Below, in pieces: positions 1-11,330 of a DNA stretch of 64,000 bases. A program made the translations under genes and the position numbers. The notes beneath the pieces are model-generated. The model was not told where the DNA came from, ran no database searches, and saw nothing but the letters and a program-made list of their open reading frames with translations. The stretch comes from Ectocarpus siliculosus. Lineage: Eukaryota > Sar > Phaeophyceae > Ectocarpales > Ectocarpaceae. The stretch covers positions 4,864,378-4,928,377 of the forward strand of contig FN649740.1 in the NCBI GenBank assembly GCA_000310025.1, given 5' to 3'. Position 1 is the first letter of the stretch. The number at the start of each line of letters is the position of its first letter.

Positions 1-1068
1 TCGCACAAATTGCTGTCCGACAACGCTACAGACCAATGCGCCTCTTGATCGCCGTCGCTACTTGTGGCGTACACGCTCGAGCCTCCTGCAACGTAGAGGG
101 TTGAACCGTCGGGACTGAAGACGATCGATTCGGCATCGATATCTGCGTCTATTTCGAAGCCTGGAAACGCCCAATTTGACCTGAACGGTCGTAGAACATG
201 GAAGCGAAGGAGCAGGAGAAGAACAGAGTTCATCAGTGAGACCTTAATAGAAGAAGTATCAGCGAGACAAAGGGAGAAAATCATGCAACCAGTTGCTTCT
301 CACGACGCCGGCGGCAACCCACGCGAAGATCGCACGACCACAAGATGATCATGGTCAGAGAAAAAGTCGACGTGAGATGGCCTCAGGGAGCAGGTGTTTC
401 AAAGCTTCCTATCGTCTCAGTTCGAGCGGATACTAACTGCTTTAACACACCTAAAATATTTCTTCTACACGATATCTTACACGACATCGGTGGGATCAGC
501 GGAGAAGACCGCGCGTTGAACTCCTCCAGCTTCGCCCAAGATAGCTGGGTTTATCGTTGGAGTTGGAGGCCACAAACGACGAGTCGGTGGGCTTTTGCGT
601 TAATTATCATGGATTCAAGCCTTGAACCACGCTCAAACGACGCCGGGAACTGCAAAATGCAAGGTGTCTCTGAGGATCAATCTGCAGGTGAAAAGAAAAC
701 CTGTCATCGGCGAGAACACATTGGGCGCGCGAAATAGTTTTTTCGACACATTCTTGTCACCGTCACCCGTTTTTTTGCCTATCATGTGGCCTTCCATCTC
801 CGACCTCGCGGCGTCTTCCCCATACTTTCGATACCCACGGAACCAGGTCGTTGATCATTGTCGAATGGTAGAATTGAATATCGCAACTTGGTGAGCTCCT
901 CGCTGTATTCCGCGCACCTAAAACTCCGTCAGATGCCATTGCAGCACCAAGTATGTCATCCTCCTCTCCGGAGAAGCCAAATTGATGGAAGGAAGAATCA
1001 ATCGTTCCGTCCGTGGCGTTATACTTGTAGCACGCGAGGTAGGTTGAACCGCTAGCTAGAGAGAATGC
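1..1068 (-). CDS. Gene C, partial: beta-propeller-like repeat protein (5' part), leaves the window at the left
   Basis: Two exons are readable on the minus strand. The upstream one spans about 1068-918, between a CAG acceptor and a GTGCGC donor, and encodes a segment with STYLACYKYNATDGTIDSS. The downstream one starts at 180 after a CAG acceptor and runs off the window edge. It contains IVFSPDGSTLYVAGGSSVYA, the strand-turn-strand signature of YVTN/lactonase-type propeller blades. The same signature is in gene A (22656-22846), and NATDG followed by a Ser-rich stretch is also in gene A at 24306. The phases of the two exons do not join directly, so at least one exon between 181 and 917 is unidentified. 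The start codon was not found. By analogy with gene A this may be the N-terminal half of a third REJ/GPS receptor, but only the propeller-like part is visible. Confidence 0.6.
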
Positions 1069-2336
1069 CTGCCCATTGGTCGGTCGGGGCAGGAACCGAT
1101 GATGGTTGTTAATGAGGACCGGAGAAAATAAAATTCATGAGAAGGACACGGGGTGAGATGAAAGGTTTCAATCGGCGCCCCGAAGGAGCGAGTCTGGTGG
1201 AATGGCGTATCTGCACTCCTTTGGCATCGCGACTCTTCACAGGAATGTTGAGCATTTAAGAGTCCAGCGCAGCGATCGAGCACACCTCACGGTGGACGAA
1301 GGGGAGGCGGGCCGTAGATTGCCGACCACGAGCATCGTGAAAATATGGCTAGCTCATAAACGTAAGAGAAAGATGAACCAGGTCAGCAACTACCAGGAAC
1401 GCTCGACTAAGAAGTCAGAGCTAGGAAAGCTCGAATACGGTAAACCCGTGGTGTCGTTCGTCGGGCGAGACGGAACAGGCAACTTGACTATATTCTATCG
1501 TTCGTGGCAGGCAAACGCCGCGTACGTGGGGGAAACGCGTTGGTATTGATTAGATGGTCTGTCTACACACTTTCGACCGTATTTACTTTTTTCGTTTTGT
1601 ACTCTTCGTTCTACGGCAATAACGTGAAGCACGAATTCTTGTACATCGTTTAAATACTGGGGGGTGGCCCTCTTCGAGCACCCGACTCCCCAAGGTTAAC
1701 AACAGACACGAAGGTCAGAGTACGCAACGCCAAAACAATTTCCAGAAGTACTGGAAAAAATAAGTACACACACAGAAAGACTACCCATTCGAGATATACC
1801 CACATTCGAACGGATGTGGTGGAGTCTTTTCAGCGAGTGGAGGGACACCGGCCGGGTACTGGACGTATTTCGAGTCTATTTCAGTCTATACACTGATGAT
1901 TTATATCAGTGATACCAGCTGGTGCTAAGTACAAAAACATCAGTAAAGGTAGCCTACATTTTGCAATAGATACATCCATATAGAAGTATGCATATCTAAG
2001 GGATACGAACATCGCCCGCGGAAACGCCAGGTACCATCCCAACACAAAGATTCCATGCGTTTATGCTATTGCTTTTTTGCCGAACGAAAAAACACAACCG
2101 AGAAACCCGATCAAGTACCTGTTGTAGGGGTATACAGACCAACATATCAACCTACTCATCGAGAACAGCGCCCAAGCAGTCCCGCCCGCCTTGTCTGGCC
2201 CCAACAACTCACCATTGCAATATCACTAATGGTAGGGTGTGTTAGCAACCCTTTCTTCGCATACGACGGAGAAGAAACAAAGCCGACCATATTGTAGTGC
2301 AGGCCAGTGTTATTCCACGAGTTGAGCCACGACCCT
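1069..2336. other. Intergenic or 5' region with no recognisable gene
   Basis: Only short, mutually overlapping open frames occur here and none resembles a known family. Unrecognised upstream exons or promoter sequence of gene C may lie here, but I could not place any. Confidence 0.4.
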
Positions 2337-3065
2337 TCAGAGTTTGACGTCATCACCTGTTTTGGCACAGTACATGCAAGGGAGGTCGATGACATGTTCT
2401 GGGACGAAGGAATCTGTTATGTTGGGGCCCCCAAAAGCCTTGAGCAATTGTGCGCCACTGCTCATGCGCGCACGGCCTGTGGTTCTCAGTACTGTATGTA
2501 GTACCATGGTGATGCCTGTGCGCAGAGTTGAATGTCTAAAACTGGACATGTTCATGTTTCTAACAGGCAGGCCGACTTTCCCAACCTTGAAGTTTCCTAG
2601 ACAATTCCAAGTGAATCGGGGATGAATTGATGCACCATCTTGCCGGTGACTGCAGTCAATCAGCGGGTAGCCCATGAAATTAGAAACAACGTCGCACCCA
2701 AGTTGCATCTGCAGAAACGGCGATCTGTCCCAGTATCCCGCCTCCACCACCGTCGGTACCATCTTCATCGAAGTGAGAACTCGAAGACAGGTCTGTGGGC
2801 GACTCGTCGTAGTGGACCAGACTGTGGGGTCGTGCAAAATTGTGCGGCGGGGGGAAGGAATGGGGCCCTGTTTAGGTGGAATAAATTCGCCACACACAAA
2901 TGAGAGGGCGGGAAAGGGCGAGGTGAACATTGCGGGTTGAAAGGCGGGACTGGTTTGTGGCGTGTGCCCAAGGAGTGTATCTCTTTGAGCCTTCCGCGGT
3001 AGTTGGCGTGCCATGATCACGCTTTCCAGAAGAACGATTCTGTAGTTGCATACGTTCTTGTCCAT
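2337..3065 (-). CDS. Hypothetical open reading frame of 242 codons, function unknown
   Basis: This is an uninterrupted frame from ATG to stop, unusually long for the stop-rich surroundings. It begins MDKNVCNYRIVLLESVIMAR. The product has no signal peptide, clear membrane helix or motif I recognise. It lies upstream of gene C on the same strand but has no demonstrable link to it. Composition does not settle whether it is coding, since several shorter frames overlap it on the other strand. Treat it as a candidate only; it could be a chance frame or part of an unrecognised repeat. Confidence 0.25.
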   Translation of the reverse strand: MDKNVCNYRIVLLESVIMARQLPRKAQRDTLLGHTPQTSPAFQPAMFTSPFPALSFVCGEFIPPKQGPIPSPRRTILHDPTVWSTTTSRPQTCLRVLTSMKMVPTVVEAGYWDRSPFLQMQLGCDVVSNFMGYPLIDCSHRQDGASIHPRFTWNCLGNFKVGKVGLPVRNMNMSSFRHSTLRTGITMVLHTVLRTTGRARMSSGAQLLKAFGGPNITDSFVPEHVIDLPCMYCAKTGDDVKL

Positions 3066-3534
3066 ATATAGTGTCTTATCTGCGCCCAGTGTTTTCCAGC
3101 AAGATCAAGAAACAAGCCCCGTACACAGAATGCTGTGCGGCTTTCTTGCCTAAAATCGGTATCGGTGGATGTAATTTTATTGCATCGCCGCGCACGATCA
3201 ATGTTGGAGGCCGGGTCTCTCCGTGTTCACGGCTTCGGGTCAAGGTGAAATACAGACGCAAGAAATCGTGGGCCAACTTCAGCCAGATCTTTCCAGACTT
3301 TGCTAACTTGTTCAAGAGCATCCTTCTTTAGGACCTTGAAGCACACAAGCATTGGATCTGAGATACTATTGTACCGAACAGACAGGAGGGCGGGACGGAG
3401 AATGATCTGGTCAGAGGGAGAAACAAATTCACATCCCAGAGGATAAGGACAGAGGGGTAACGCAAAGAATGGGAGAAATGCTTATCCTAAGGAGACACAT
3501 GCGTTATGCACGAAAACAAACACAGCATGAAGTC

Positions 3535-3535
<1 letters not shown>
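3066..3535. other. Intergenic stretch without recognised features
   Basis: Short overlapping frames on both strands only, with no motif or repeat recognised, ending at a CT microsatellite. Confidence 0.35.

Positions 3536-3574
<39 letters not shown>
3536..3574. repeat. (CT)n microsatellite
   Basis: About 19 uninterrupted CT dinucleotides. It generates Ser-Leu or Arg-Glu runs in flanking open frames, which should not be read as protein. Confidence 0.95.
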
Positions 3575-3576
<2 letters not shown>

Positions 3577-4850
3577 AACGCAATCGCTGGTTTGGCATGG
3601 GTGCCGTGTTGCCACCATCCAAGAAGCCAGCAATGCACATACGCACACATAGCTACAATGAGTAGAGCGACACATTGATATTATCGCAGCATAGCACGTG
3701 CTTTCTGCCAATCATGCAACCGGCAACAGGATTGGAAGGAACAGACTCACGAATGCGTAGGCACCACAATCAGGAATGCTTTCCATCGATGCCATCCGTT
3801 CCATACTTCATCTCGTTAATAATCTAGAATCATTGGTTGGGAAACCTTTTCTCCACTCGTCTCCGCGGCCCCGGTCGGGGGACCTCGCCGGTCAGGTAGA
3901 TTTTTTGTCTGTCAGTTCATTGCCCAACCGGTTGTCGCGGTTATTCACAGGCAACAATCGCATGCACGCAAGATCGGCTGGCCGATCGCCGAGGATTTGA
4001 ACAGATCGTCAAAAGTGAGATACGGTTGAGGATCGGCACGGCGACCAGGCGCGAGAAGTTGTTATGGAGTTGTTGTGTTCACAAGAAAAAGGAAAAAAAA
4101 TCCCCGAGGACTGCGGACAAGACAGGCTATCCAGTGCGGCGCAAACCTCGGCTCGATGCCAGTGTTGCAAGGGTATGCTCTATACGGTCTAGACTATTTG
4201 GTTTCGGGTAGGCATTGGAAGTCAACAAATTTACAAAAAATAGGTCCGAGTAGTGCCTGTACAGAACTCGCAGAATTTTGTGGATGGATTCAAATAGTGT
4301 CACAAACCGGATATATGCATTCCGGGTATGCAACCTTATTCGTTGCGACTCACAGAAGTTTCTGTAGCGTATTGGAAGTGTTACAGAACCCGGCAGAACT
4401 ATTCTGTGGGTACTACATCCACCGAACCCTTGCAACTATTTGTAGACAAGACGATTGTTTTTTTCAAACACGGGATATCCCTCAAGTCTAATATCAAACA
4501 AAGGGATTCGTTCCTCCAGGTGGGAATAACCGAAGCAGATAATAAGGTGAAGGCAACATCAAGTTGGTTAGGCGTATTATCCGAGGCACTCATCAGTGAT
4601 CGATGAACACTGTCGGGAATACTCACAGCATTGACAGATTATTGCAATCAATGAAGGTTCCGAGCAGATGTAGCGGGGAATTTGGGGGTTCCGCAGTTGT
4701 GATGAATTGGGATTGATGGAACCATCTTTTGCCACTATCGTTGTACTCTGGGTAGACTATGCGTGTCTGCAACGGTATGGCCACGTGTACTTGGTTAATT
4801 CATATTCCTTTTTCCCGGCTATCACGCCCAGGGCTACTACCTGTCTATCA
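3575..4850. other. Intergenic DNA with a weak diverged duplication
   Basis: No gene recognised. Around 4200-4440 two adjacent stretches of about 130 bases share short blocks (CGGGTA near the start, ACAGAAC and GCAGAA further in, TTGTGG near the end). This suggests an old, strongly decayed tandem duplication. Confidence 0.35.
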
Positions 4851-4990
4851 CGCCACCCGGCTTCCACGCCACCACTAGTAGGACTTCCACGTCCGTTGCT
4901 ATATCTGCAACCCGGCTTCCACACCACCCGGCTTCCACGCCACCACCAGGGTTATCACACCCACCCGAGCTATCACGCCCGCGCGTAGAA
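4851..4990. repeat. Degenerate minisatellite (CCCGGCTTCCACGCCACC-like units)
   Basis: The core ACCCGGCTTCCAC(G/A)CCACC occurs three times with variants of TATCACGCCC between the copies. The open frames across it are by-products of the repeat. Confidence 0.8.
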
Positions 4991-5656
4991 GATGCATATT
5001 TCCGTCACGGGCTTCCACGGTACGGCCGTTTATTTCCACAAAGGGGAACGCCAGAAGCACGGGTCTACTCAACAAACAAATTACATAGTTCGTTTGTGTT
5101 TCTTCCCGAGCTGTGGGTGGCAAGATGATGGCTCACTCCTGCGGCGCATTCCCCCCCTACGTTCACTCATATTTCCTACATAGCTTGGGCACAGAAGCAC
5201 CAGTTCAGACATACATGTGTATTCGGTGTGTTTGACCCTGCACCATCGGCATGCTGCCCATCTTTTGTCCAGTACCGCCACGACTGAAGCTCTTACAGGC
5301 CGAATGCACGAAGCCGGTGTTACACAGGCGGCGGAACCTCGCAGCACCGCCGACCGCGGTAGTAAGCTTGGAGACGGTCAGTCTAGCTGCTGTTCACGGA
5401 GGATGTACGCCGCGATGGCGAAGACTCACAACATCTGCAGAGAGAGACTAGCGCAAGCACTACAATTTGCGTCCAACTGAATTCCCTGGCGCCTTACTTG
5501 GCACAGACTGGAGATACACTGTGGACATAGACTATGTGGATGTAGTAGTACACAGCAGTCTGCACTTAGCCATACATGTATACACATATGCATACATCCA
5601 CAGATGCATTGCACAGCCTGTGTTCAGCACATGTAGAGGCAAGGATAAATTCGTAC
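4991..5656. other. Intergenic DNA, nothing recognised
   Basis: Only short overlapping frames. No conserved motif or repeat could be recognised by eye. Confidence 0.3.
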
Positions 5657-5880
5657 CTGCAAGTCGATGTTTGTAAGGACCTCCTCGAGTCCAAGCTGTG
5701 GGAAGCACGCAGCGATGGCGACACCCCTTCCACCAGGAGGGGCCCATGCGATACCAGCGAAATCAACGGAGCCCAGATGCGGATGATCAGACGGCGGCGG
5801 CGCTCGGTTGCTGCATGCACGTGTTGCTGTATATTTCGCCGCATTGATTGGCGGCTTCGTTGACGACTCGATTCAGAGGG
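5657..5880 (-). pseudogene. Exon-like sequence with an IAWxPPGxRGVxIAACF motif (copy 1)
   Basis: Read on the minus strand, one frame gives HLGSVDFAGIAWAPPGGRGV followed by AIAACF and a segment ending NIDLQ. It stops at a good CAG|GTACGA donor at 5656. The plus strand at 12048-12335 carries a clearly related frame (LHLGYIDAAVIAWNPPGPRG, then VIIAACF) that also ends at a GTGCGA donor-like site. Similarity continues upstream. The family is not recognised; it may be an exon of a decayed host gene or an internal piece of a mobile element. No complete gene could be built around it. Confidence 0.4.
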
Positions 5881-6414
5881 AAGAAAGACCATCGTTCGGC
5901 CATCAGTGCCCGGAGCCAGCTGTTGTCGTTGTTACACAGAAATCGAGCGCGTAAGGCGCTGCTGTTGCTGAGAGAGGATTCCACCACTTGTCAAGTACAG
6001 TCCTTTGCATGCTTGTGAGATAACATACTCCTGGAGTAGTCTACTGAAAAATCCATGTCTCTGATTGGCCTGTGCCTGACCAATCAAAACACTTTCCTTC
6101 GAGACTTTTCCGGTGTTCGGGTTTTGCGGCGAACAGGCGAAAAACACAGCTTTGCTCGCCCGAACACACACCCGAGACCGTGAGAAGGCAGGCAGACACA
6201 CAGAGGGCGGAAGTATACCACAACCCTCTGACAATTGTTCACGCCATTGGACCCGCGGATCAAAAAGTGGCTGGCTTTGTGTTTCTGTGGGCTGTGTACA
6301 TGCAAGACTACATAGATAGACAACTAGATAGAGCAATCAGCAGACAGACAGACGTGATAATTGAGAATAGCAGGCATCGATTTTGCATCCTCCCTGCACC
6401 TTTGCCCTACCATA

Positions 6415-6545
6415 GCAGCTGCGCACACGCTCGACCGAAGGATGCACGCATTTCCTGCTGTGTAGCATCAACAGCGGGAGGCCGCTGGCACCGGGAACGA
6501 CAGGTTCTTCAGACGAGCTGTCAATTATAATGCGGCGGAACAAAC
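6415..6545 (+). repeat. Dispersed repeat fragment related to 11999-12165
   Basis: A block with CGCACACGCT, GACCGAA, TTCCTGCT and CAACAGCGGGAGG matches the plus strand at 11999-12165 in the same order and orientation, with moderate divergence. Together with the inverted copy at 5657-5880 it covers most of the 12 kb copy, so the 5.6-6.5 kb region looks like a rearranged relative of that sequence. Confidence 0.55.
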
Positions 6546-6628
6546 GATAGCGCATGTATGTATGCAGTCTATGTGTGTATGCAGCATCACCCTCTCTGGT
6601 CACCACCAGCTTCTCGGCTAGCTACCAG

Positions 6629-6968
6629 GGTTGTCGCAGTGGGCGATCCACGCAGATCTGTATATGCCGGAACCAAACACATCAATCATGTTTGGTGGCC
6701 GTAGTGGGTGATCTTGAGTTTTGAACAGTGTTGCCTGCCAAGGTTGTCGCATTGGGCGATTTACGCAGATTTTTATTTTTTTCTTAACATGACACAACGA
6801 ATCCATCTTCCATCATAGAAAAGAGTCTGAGACAGATTAGCAATGAATTCATAGCGCCAGAAAGTACCTGTATGTCTACGATTTTCCAGACAGGATATAT
6901 TATATTATATATATATTTGTATTATTCTAGCTGGAACCAAACACGATTGATCTCATGTGTTTGGCGGT
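6629..6968. repeat. Cluster of short direct repeats with a hairpin-like core
   Basis: A 31-bp block starting GGTTGTCGCA occurs at 6629-6659 and again at 6742-6772 with four mismatches. A second block, CCAAACAC...GTTTGG(T/C)GG, occurs at about 6669-6703 and 6935-6968, and each copy can fold on itself. This looks like a small duplicated non-coding element. Confidence 0.65.
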
Positions 6969-7682
6969 CATGTACTTGTACGTGCAATAATAGTCCAGCT
7001 ATGTATGGTGGGGGGTCAGGGCTCTCGTCGTACATAGATAGCAGCAGCAGGCGAAGGATTTGTCCTCGTAATCGGGATGAGGTTAACGACCCATGATCGG
7101 GATACAGAGCAGACGGCGGACCAGTTGCTCTGGTGTGGCGTCGTTGTCATGTGATGCAACGTGGCCCGATGATGCATCGTGTCTTATAATAATGAATGGT
7201 TGTGGAGTGCAAGCTCTGAAGTATGACCAAGCTCGCCGAGCTTCGAGGCAAATGGTGGAAAAATAGGGGGTGAATTCCAGAAACAAACCAAAGTGTGCCG
7301 CACTTACTTGCTAACGGTTCGGGGAACCGGTTGTGTATGGCGGTTGGGAGCAACAATTTGGAGCGAGTATCCCGCAGGGCGGAAGATGACCATTTTGGGG
7401 ACTTGGTCATCTGAGACTACTGTCTGTGTGCAGTAAGATTGGTTCCCTCCACCGCAGGAAAGAGCACCCCCTGGTTGCTGTTTGGAGGGAAGAGACATTA
7501 TTTATTGGGAGAGAGGCAGAAAGAAGCACGACAGAAAGGCCGCAGAAATGTGTCTGCGGGAAACGTGCTCTCTGCCAGTTGGTATCTCTCTCTCTTCTTT
7601 CTTCGGGCTTTTGGAAAAAAAGCTTGGAAAAAAAAAAGTAAACGCAGTTCGAAAGCAAACAAACAGTGTAAGTCTACGTAGA

Positions 7683-8200
7683 GATCCGAACTTGGTTCAG
7701 ATCTCGAGTAGCATCGGGGGAACGTTCATCATGGCAGAATGCTTGATTGAGGTAGCTTATATAGTTCGCTCCGCAAGCAAGCGTCAAGAGAACGTGAAGG
7801 GCAAAGATTTGACAGCATCCCCTCCCACCCTAGGCCTCTTTTTTTGCTGCGATTCTCTCTCTCCGCAGAGACCGCGCGCGAGAATGACCAGCTACGAAAG
7901 CCCGCGCGAACGGCGTGTCGGTGAATACACCTGCTGTCTCCCCACCTTGCCCTGAAACTCCAGAGGTAGCGGCAGCTCGAATGCAGTGCTCTGTAACGCT
8001 CTCTCTCTTCCGAGCGCCGATCTATGCGTCTTATCCACCAGCGGTCAATATAGAAAAAAATCTTCTTGCTTCGTCTCCAACCAATTCAGGTGAAACACCC
8101 AGCCAGGCCATGAGCTGTAGGTCACTCAAACTGCTGGGCGGTGGCCCAAAGTTAACATACGTTACTCTCTATCGGCGCCACCCTTTCTAGACAGTTGTTG
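7683..8200 (+). repeat. Dispersed repeat, copy 1 (partner at 47928-48330)
   Basis: Shared blocks in the same order in both copies include CGGGGGAACGTTCATC, AATGA(C/T)CAGCT(A/G)CGAA, GCCCGCGCG and AATGCAGTGCTCTG. The copies are diverged and no coding frame is conserved between them, so this is a non-coding repeat family. Confidence 0.6.
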
Positions 8201-9121
8201 TTGCGGTTTGGAATCCCTGTGTGAGGGTGATTCTTCTAGGCTGAATCTGCTGCCGCTGCTCCTGCTACATACAGGTAGCTGCTGCTGAACCGCCGCCTCT
8301 CTCGCTTGATTGAAACAAGAAGCCACCTGAGCGGCTGAGGTTTTGCTTGCAAGAAACCCGAGGGCGCACACGAAAACTTTTTCCTGCACACCCTAGCCCC
8401 CCCCCCCCCCCCGCGGGAGGGGCGTGAAAAAAGTTTTTTTTTACTGGAAATGTTTTGTGCAGGCTTTCTTCGCTTTCTCCCTCTCCATTGCGTGTGCTTG
8501 CGTGTGGTGGTGCTTAAGCCACGACGTTCACGCAGGACCTTGTTACCAGGAAGGTGCTTGAGATGAACTAAGGTGTGTACTACATGTATGTTGGAAGGCG
8601 TAGATTGCTACTTCATGCAACAAGCTGTGACGGGCTGAGGACACTTCTTAATAATTTGGTTTTAATCAAGTCGTAGCAGTAGTTAGTGCTTGGGGACAAC
8701 CCCTCAGCTACAAGTAACTCCGAGCTTCTCAAAGCCCCTGCGACAAGTCCACGACGACATTTAATCTTATTTTACCTTGGGTGAATATATATGCAAAATA
8801 ACACAAACAATTGACACACACACCAGAACCAAATGACAAATACCCATGCGTCGTAACGCCATCAATCCAAGCTTACTCAAGCCAGCAACATACCGGAGAG
8901 GGGCTGTCGATGAGCCTACAGAGTGAGATGGCATCACCTTCGCCGCGTGCAACACCCATCCATCCACAATTAATTGCAATTTGCCGCGCATTGTACTTAT
9001 TCACTCCTCCCCGAAACCCCTCCACCTCCCCCCTCAACAAGACTAAACCGCCGTTTCTTCGAGCGCTTTTGCGTCGAGCGCCTTCGTCCTCCATCCTGCA
9101 CCCCCCTCACCCCCACCCCCC
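8201..9121. other. Intergenic DNA including a C16 tract (8397-8412)
   Basis: No gene recognised. The C tract is followed by GGAGGGGC and an A/T-rich stretch, a combination repeated just right of the assembly gap near 9746. Confidence 0.5.
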
Positions 9122-9152
9122 CCTCCTCCTGCTCCTCCTCCTGCCCCTGCTG

Positions 9153-9210
<58 letters not shown>

Positions 9211-9248
9211 TCCTCCTCCTCCTCCTCCTCCTCCTCCTCCTCCTCCTC
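9122..9248. repeat. Compound (CTG)n-(CTC)n microsatellite
   Basis: An interrupted CTC/CTG lead-in is followed by about 18 CTG units (about 9154-9208) and about 14 CTC units (to 9248). The Leu or Ser/Arg runs in open frames across it are artefacts. Confidence 0.95.
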
Positions 9249-9289
9249 AGACTCGGAGCTCTCATTTTCAACCGAGTCCCCCTTCTCTC

Positions 9290-9706
9290 NNNNNNNNNNN
9301 NNNNNNNNNNNNNNNNNNNNNNNNNNNNNNNNNNNNNNNNNNNNNNNNNNNNNNNNNNNNNNNNNNNNNNNNNNNNNNNNNNNNNNNNNNNNNNNNNNNN
9401 NNNNNNNNNNNNNNNNNNNNNNNNNNNNNNNNNNNNNNNNNNNNNNNNNNNNNNNNNNNNNNNNNNNNNNNNNNNNNNNNNNNNNNNNNNNNNNNNNNNN
9501 NNNNNNNNNNNNNNNNNNNNNNNNNNNNNNNNNNNNNNNNNNNNNNNNNNNNNNNNNNNNNNNNNNNNNNNNNNNNNNNNNNNNNNNNNNNNNNNNNNNN
9601 NNNNNNNNNNNNNNNNNNNNNNNNNNNNNNNNNNNNNNNNNNNNNNNNNNNNNNNNNNNNNNNNNNNNNNNNNNNNNNNNNNNNNNNNNNNNNNNNNNNN
9701 NNNNNN
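9290..9706. other. Assembly gap (417 N)
   Basis: Unknown bases. The gap lies between the trinucleotide microsatellite and a 13-C tract at about 9746-9758, both of which are hard to sequence and assemble. True length is unknown. Confidence 1.
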
Positions 9707-10634
9707 GGAAATTTTTTGGCGTTTGGGGGGAATGAGACCTTTGTACCCCCCCCCCCCCGGAGGGGCTAAAAAATAATTTTGGGGGTTAGGTGTCGGAAAA
9801 AATGTATTTGTGCGCCCTTGAGAAACCTTTATTTTGGGTGTTTCTCTGCGCTGACAACACCAGACCACCGCTAGAAGCTCCTGGCACCTTGTATGGTAGA
9901 TAGCAGCAGCCAAAGCAAAGCAACAGCTCATCAATCTATCTACACTACATACGTTCTTCGTAGACACTACGTGAAGAAGCAGCGTGGGGACGGCGCGTGC
10001 GAGTCTTTCGGCCAATCAGCGGGGGGCAGTTGCCACGTCATGTCGAAAAACAAGTCTGAGCCTCTCTTCGAATCTGTTAACATTGCCAACGAAATATTAT
10101 TATCTGAGCGAAGAATCTGGGCGATTTTGTCTGAACGAAACAAACGTTAACGTTCCGTAACTCCCCAATGACATTCATTCATTCCTACAAAAGAATACTT
10201 TGTGGTACAGCTTAGCTTTTTTTAAAACTTTCTTGTTGATGAGTGAGGAGATGCTTGCACAGGGAGAGACCGATGAGACATGATAGGAAAGTGTTGATTT
10301 CACGTCTTGAGTGAAGATAATTAGACCCGGGAGGGACAGTGACAGTTTGTTTTGTGGGCTGGAATAGGGCAACGGCATGATATGAAACATGCGACGAGAG
10401 GGACGCACATGATGACCAGCTATCTATTTAACTGCCCTCTGATGGTGACCAACAAGACGACCGAGTTCGATGACCAGAGAAGAAGGTGCTACGCTCAAGC
10501 TTCTTCTCCGACTTGTGTGGTGCGCAGGCAGGCGTACAAGGGGCACCCACAAGGGTTGTGGTTGTATCTTTCTTGACATACTTCGAAGTATGAGTTGAAG
10601 TCTTCTGCAGGTGGACGTTGTGTTGTTTTTGTCC
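9707..10634. other. Intergenic DNA, nothing recognised beyond a C13 tract
   Basis: The C tract near 9746 is followed by GGAGGGGCTAAAAAATAAT, similar to the flank of the C tract at 8397. No conserved coding frame is visible. Confidence 0.4.
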
Positions 10635-10649
10635 AAATCCATCCAAGAG

Positions 10650-11330
10650 GACTCGCCGCGGAGCCAAATTAATAATTATGAACGTACGCCACAAACTGGA
10701 TTAAGGACCAGATCCAGGGGGGGGTGGCTGTTCTCCACCGTATATGGTGTTTTAACTAGGATTTAGTATGGGATATTATAACCCATACATCGTCTATTGT
10801 ATAGGATTTAATATGGATTTACAGATATAGGTATTAATAACTATAATAGAGTGCACCGTATTAGTGGTAGTGGGTCCTGTATGTATGTATGTATATATAT
10901 AGTGACGGTTGGTTGAATAGTCCGGTATTATTATACTCTCAAGACACATGAATGATAATGAGTGTCCACTCCATCCACCGCCGCCGTGTGTATATATATC
11001 CATCCATCTCTGTTCTGAATAGTGCCGGTGGCCCGGTATAGTGCCGGTACAACAACCTCTGGACACAACATACCGGCACTAGACAGAGCCCACTGTAATA
11101 CTACTGCATGCATTACACAGACACGCGTCAAACTAAGCAGTGTATGTAAAGTATGTATTTGTATACTAAGATACTAAAGCCAATACAATAAGGAATATAT
11201 CGACTTTCCTATACTATACTAAATCCTATACAATAGGCGAATTGAACAAACTGGATTTTTAAGCGCCCGAAAAAATGGGGGGGGGGGGGGGGGTAGCAGT
11301 ACGTCCAAAATTTGGCTCCGCGAGCCCTCA
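10650..11330. mobile_element. Candidate non-autonomous DNA element with imperfect inverted ends
   Basis: The left end (GACTCG..CGCGGAGCCAAATT) and the reverse complement of the right end (GAGGGCTCGCGGAGCCAAATT) match apart from small indels, and weaker pairing continues inward (GAACGTAC against GGACGTAC). Directly outside lie AAATCCATCCAAGAG (10635-10649) and AAATCAATCCAAGAG (11331-11345). These are a 15-bp direct repeat with one mismatch and could be a target-site duplication. A second inverted pair, CTATTGTATAGGATTTA near 10794 and its complement near 11216-11238, lies inside. No coding capacity. A 15-bp duplication is unusual for a TIR element, so the family is open. Confidence 0.55.
11277..11293. 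repeat. G17 tract
   Basis: A homopolymer run inside the right half of the candidate element 10650-11330. Confidence 0.95.

Noticed and set aside
8811-9776. A 321-codon open frame with a long Leu run
   Set aside because: It crosses the CTG/CTC microsatellite and 417 unknown bases; the length is an artefact.
9107-10015. A 302-codon minus-strand frame with Arg and Ser runs
   Set aside because: Same microsatellite and gap read from the other strand.
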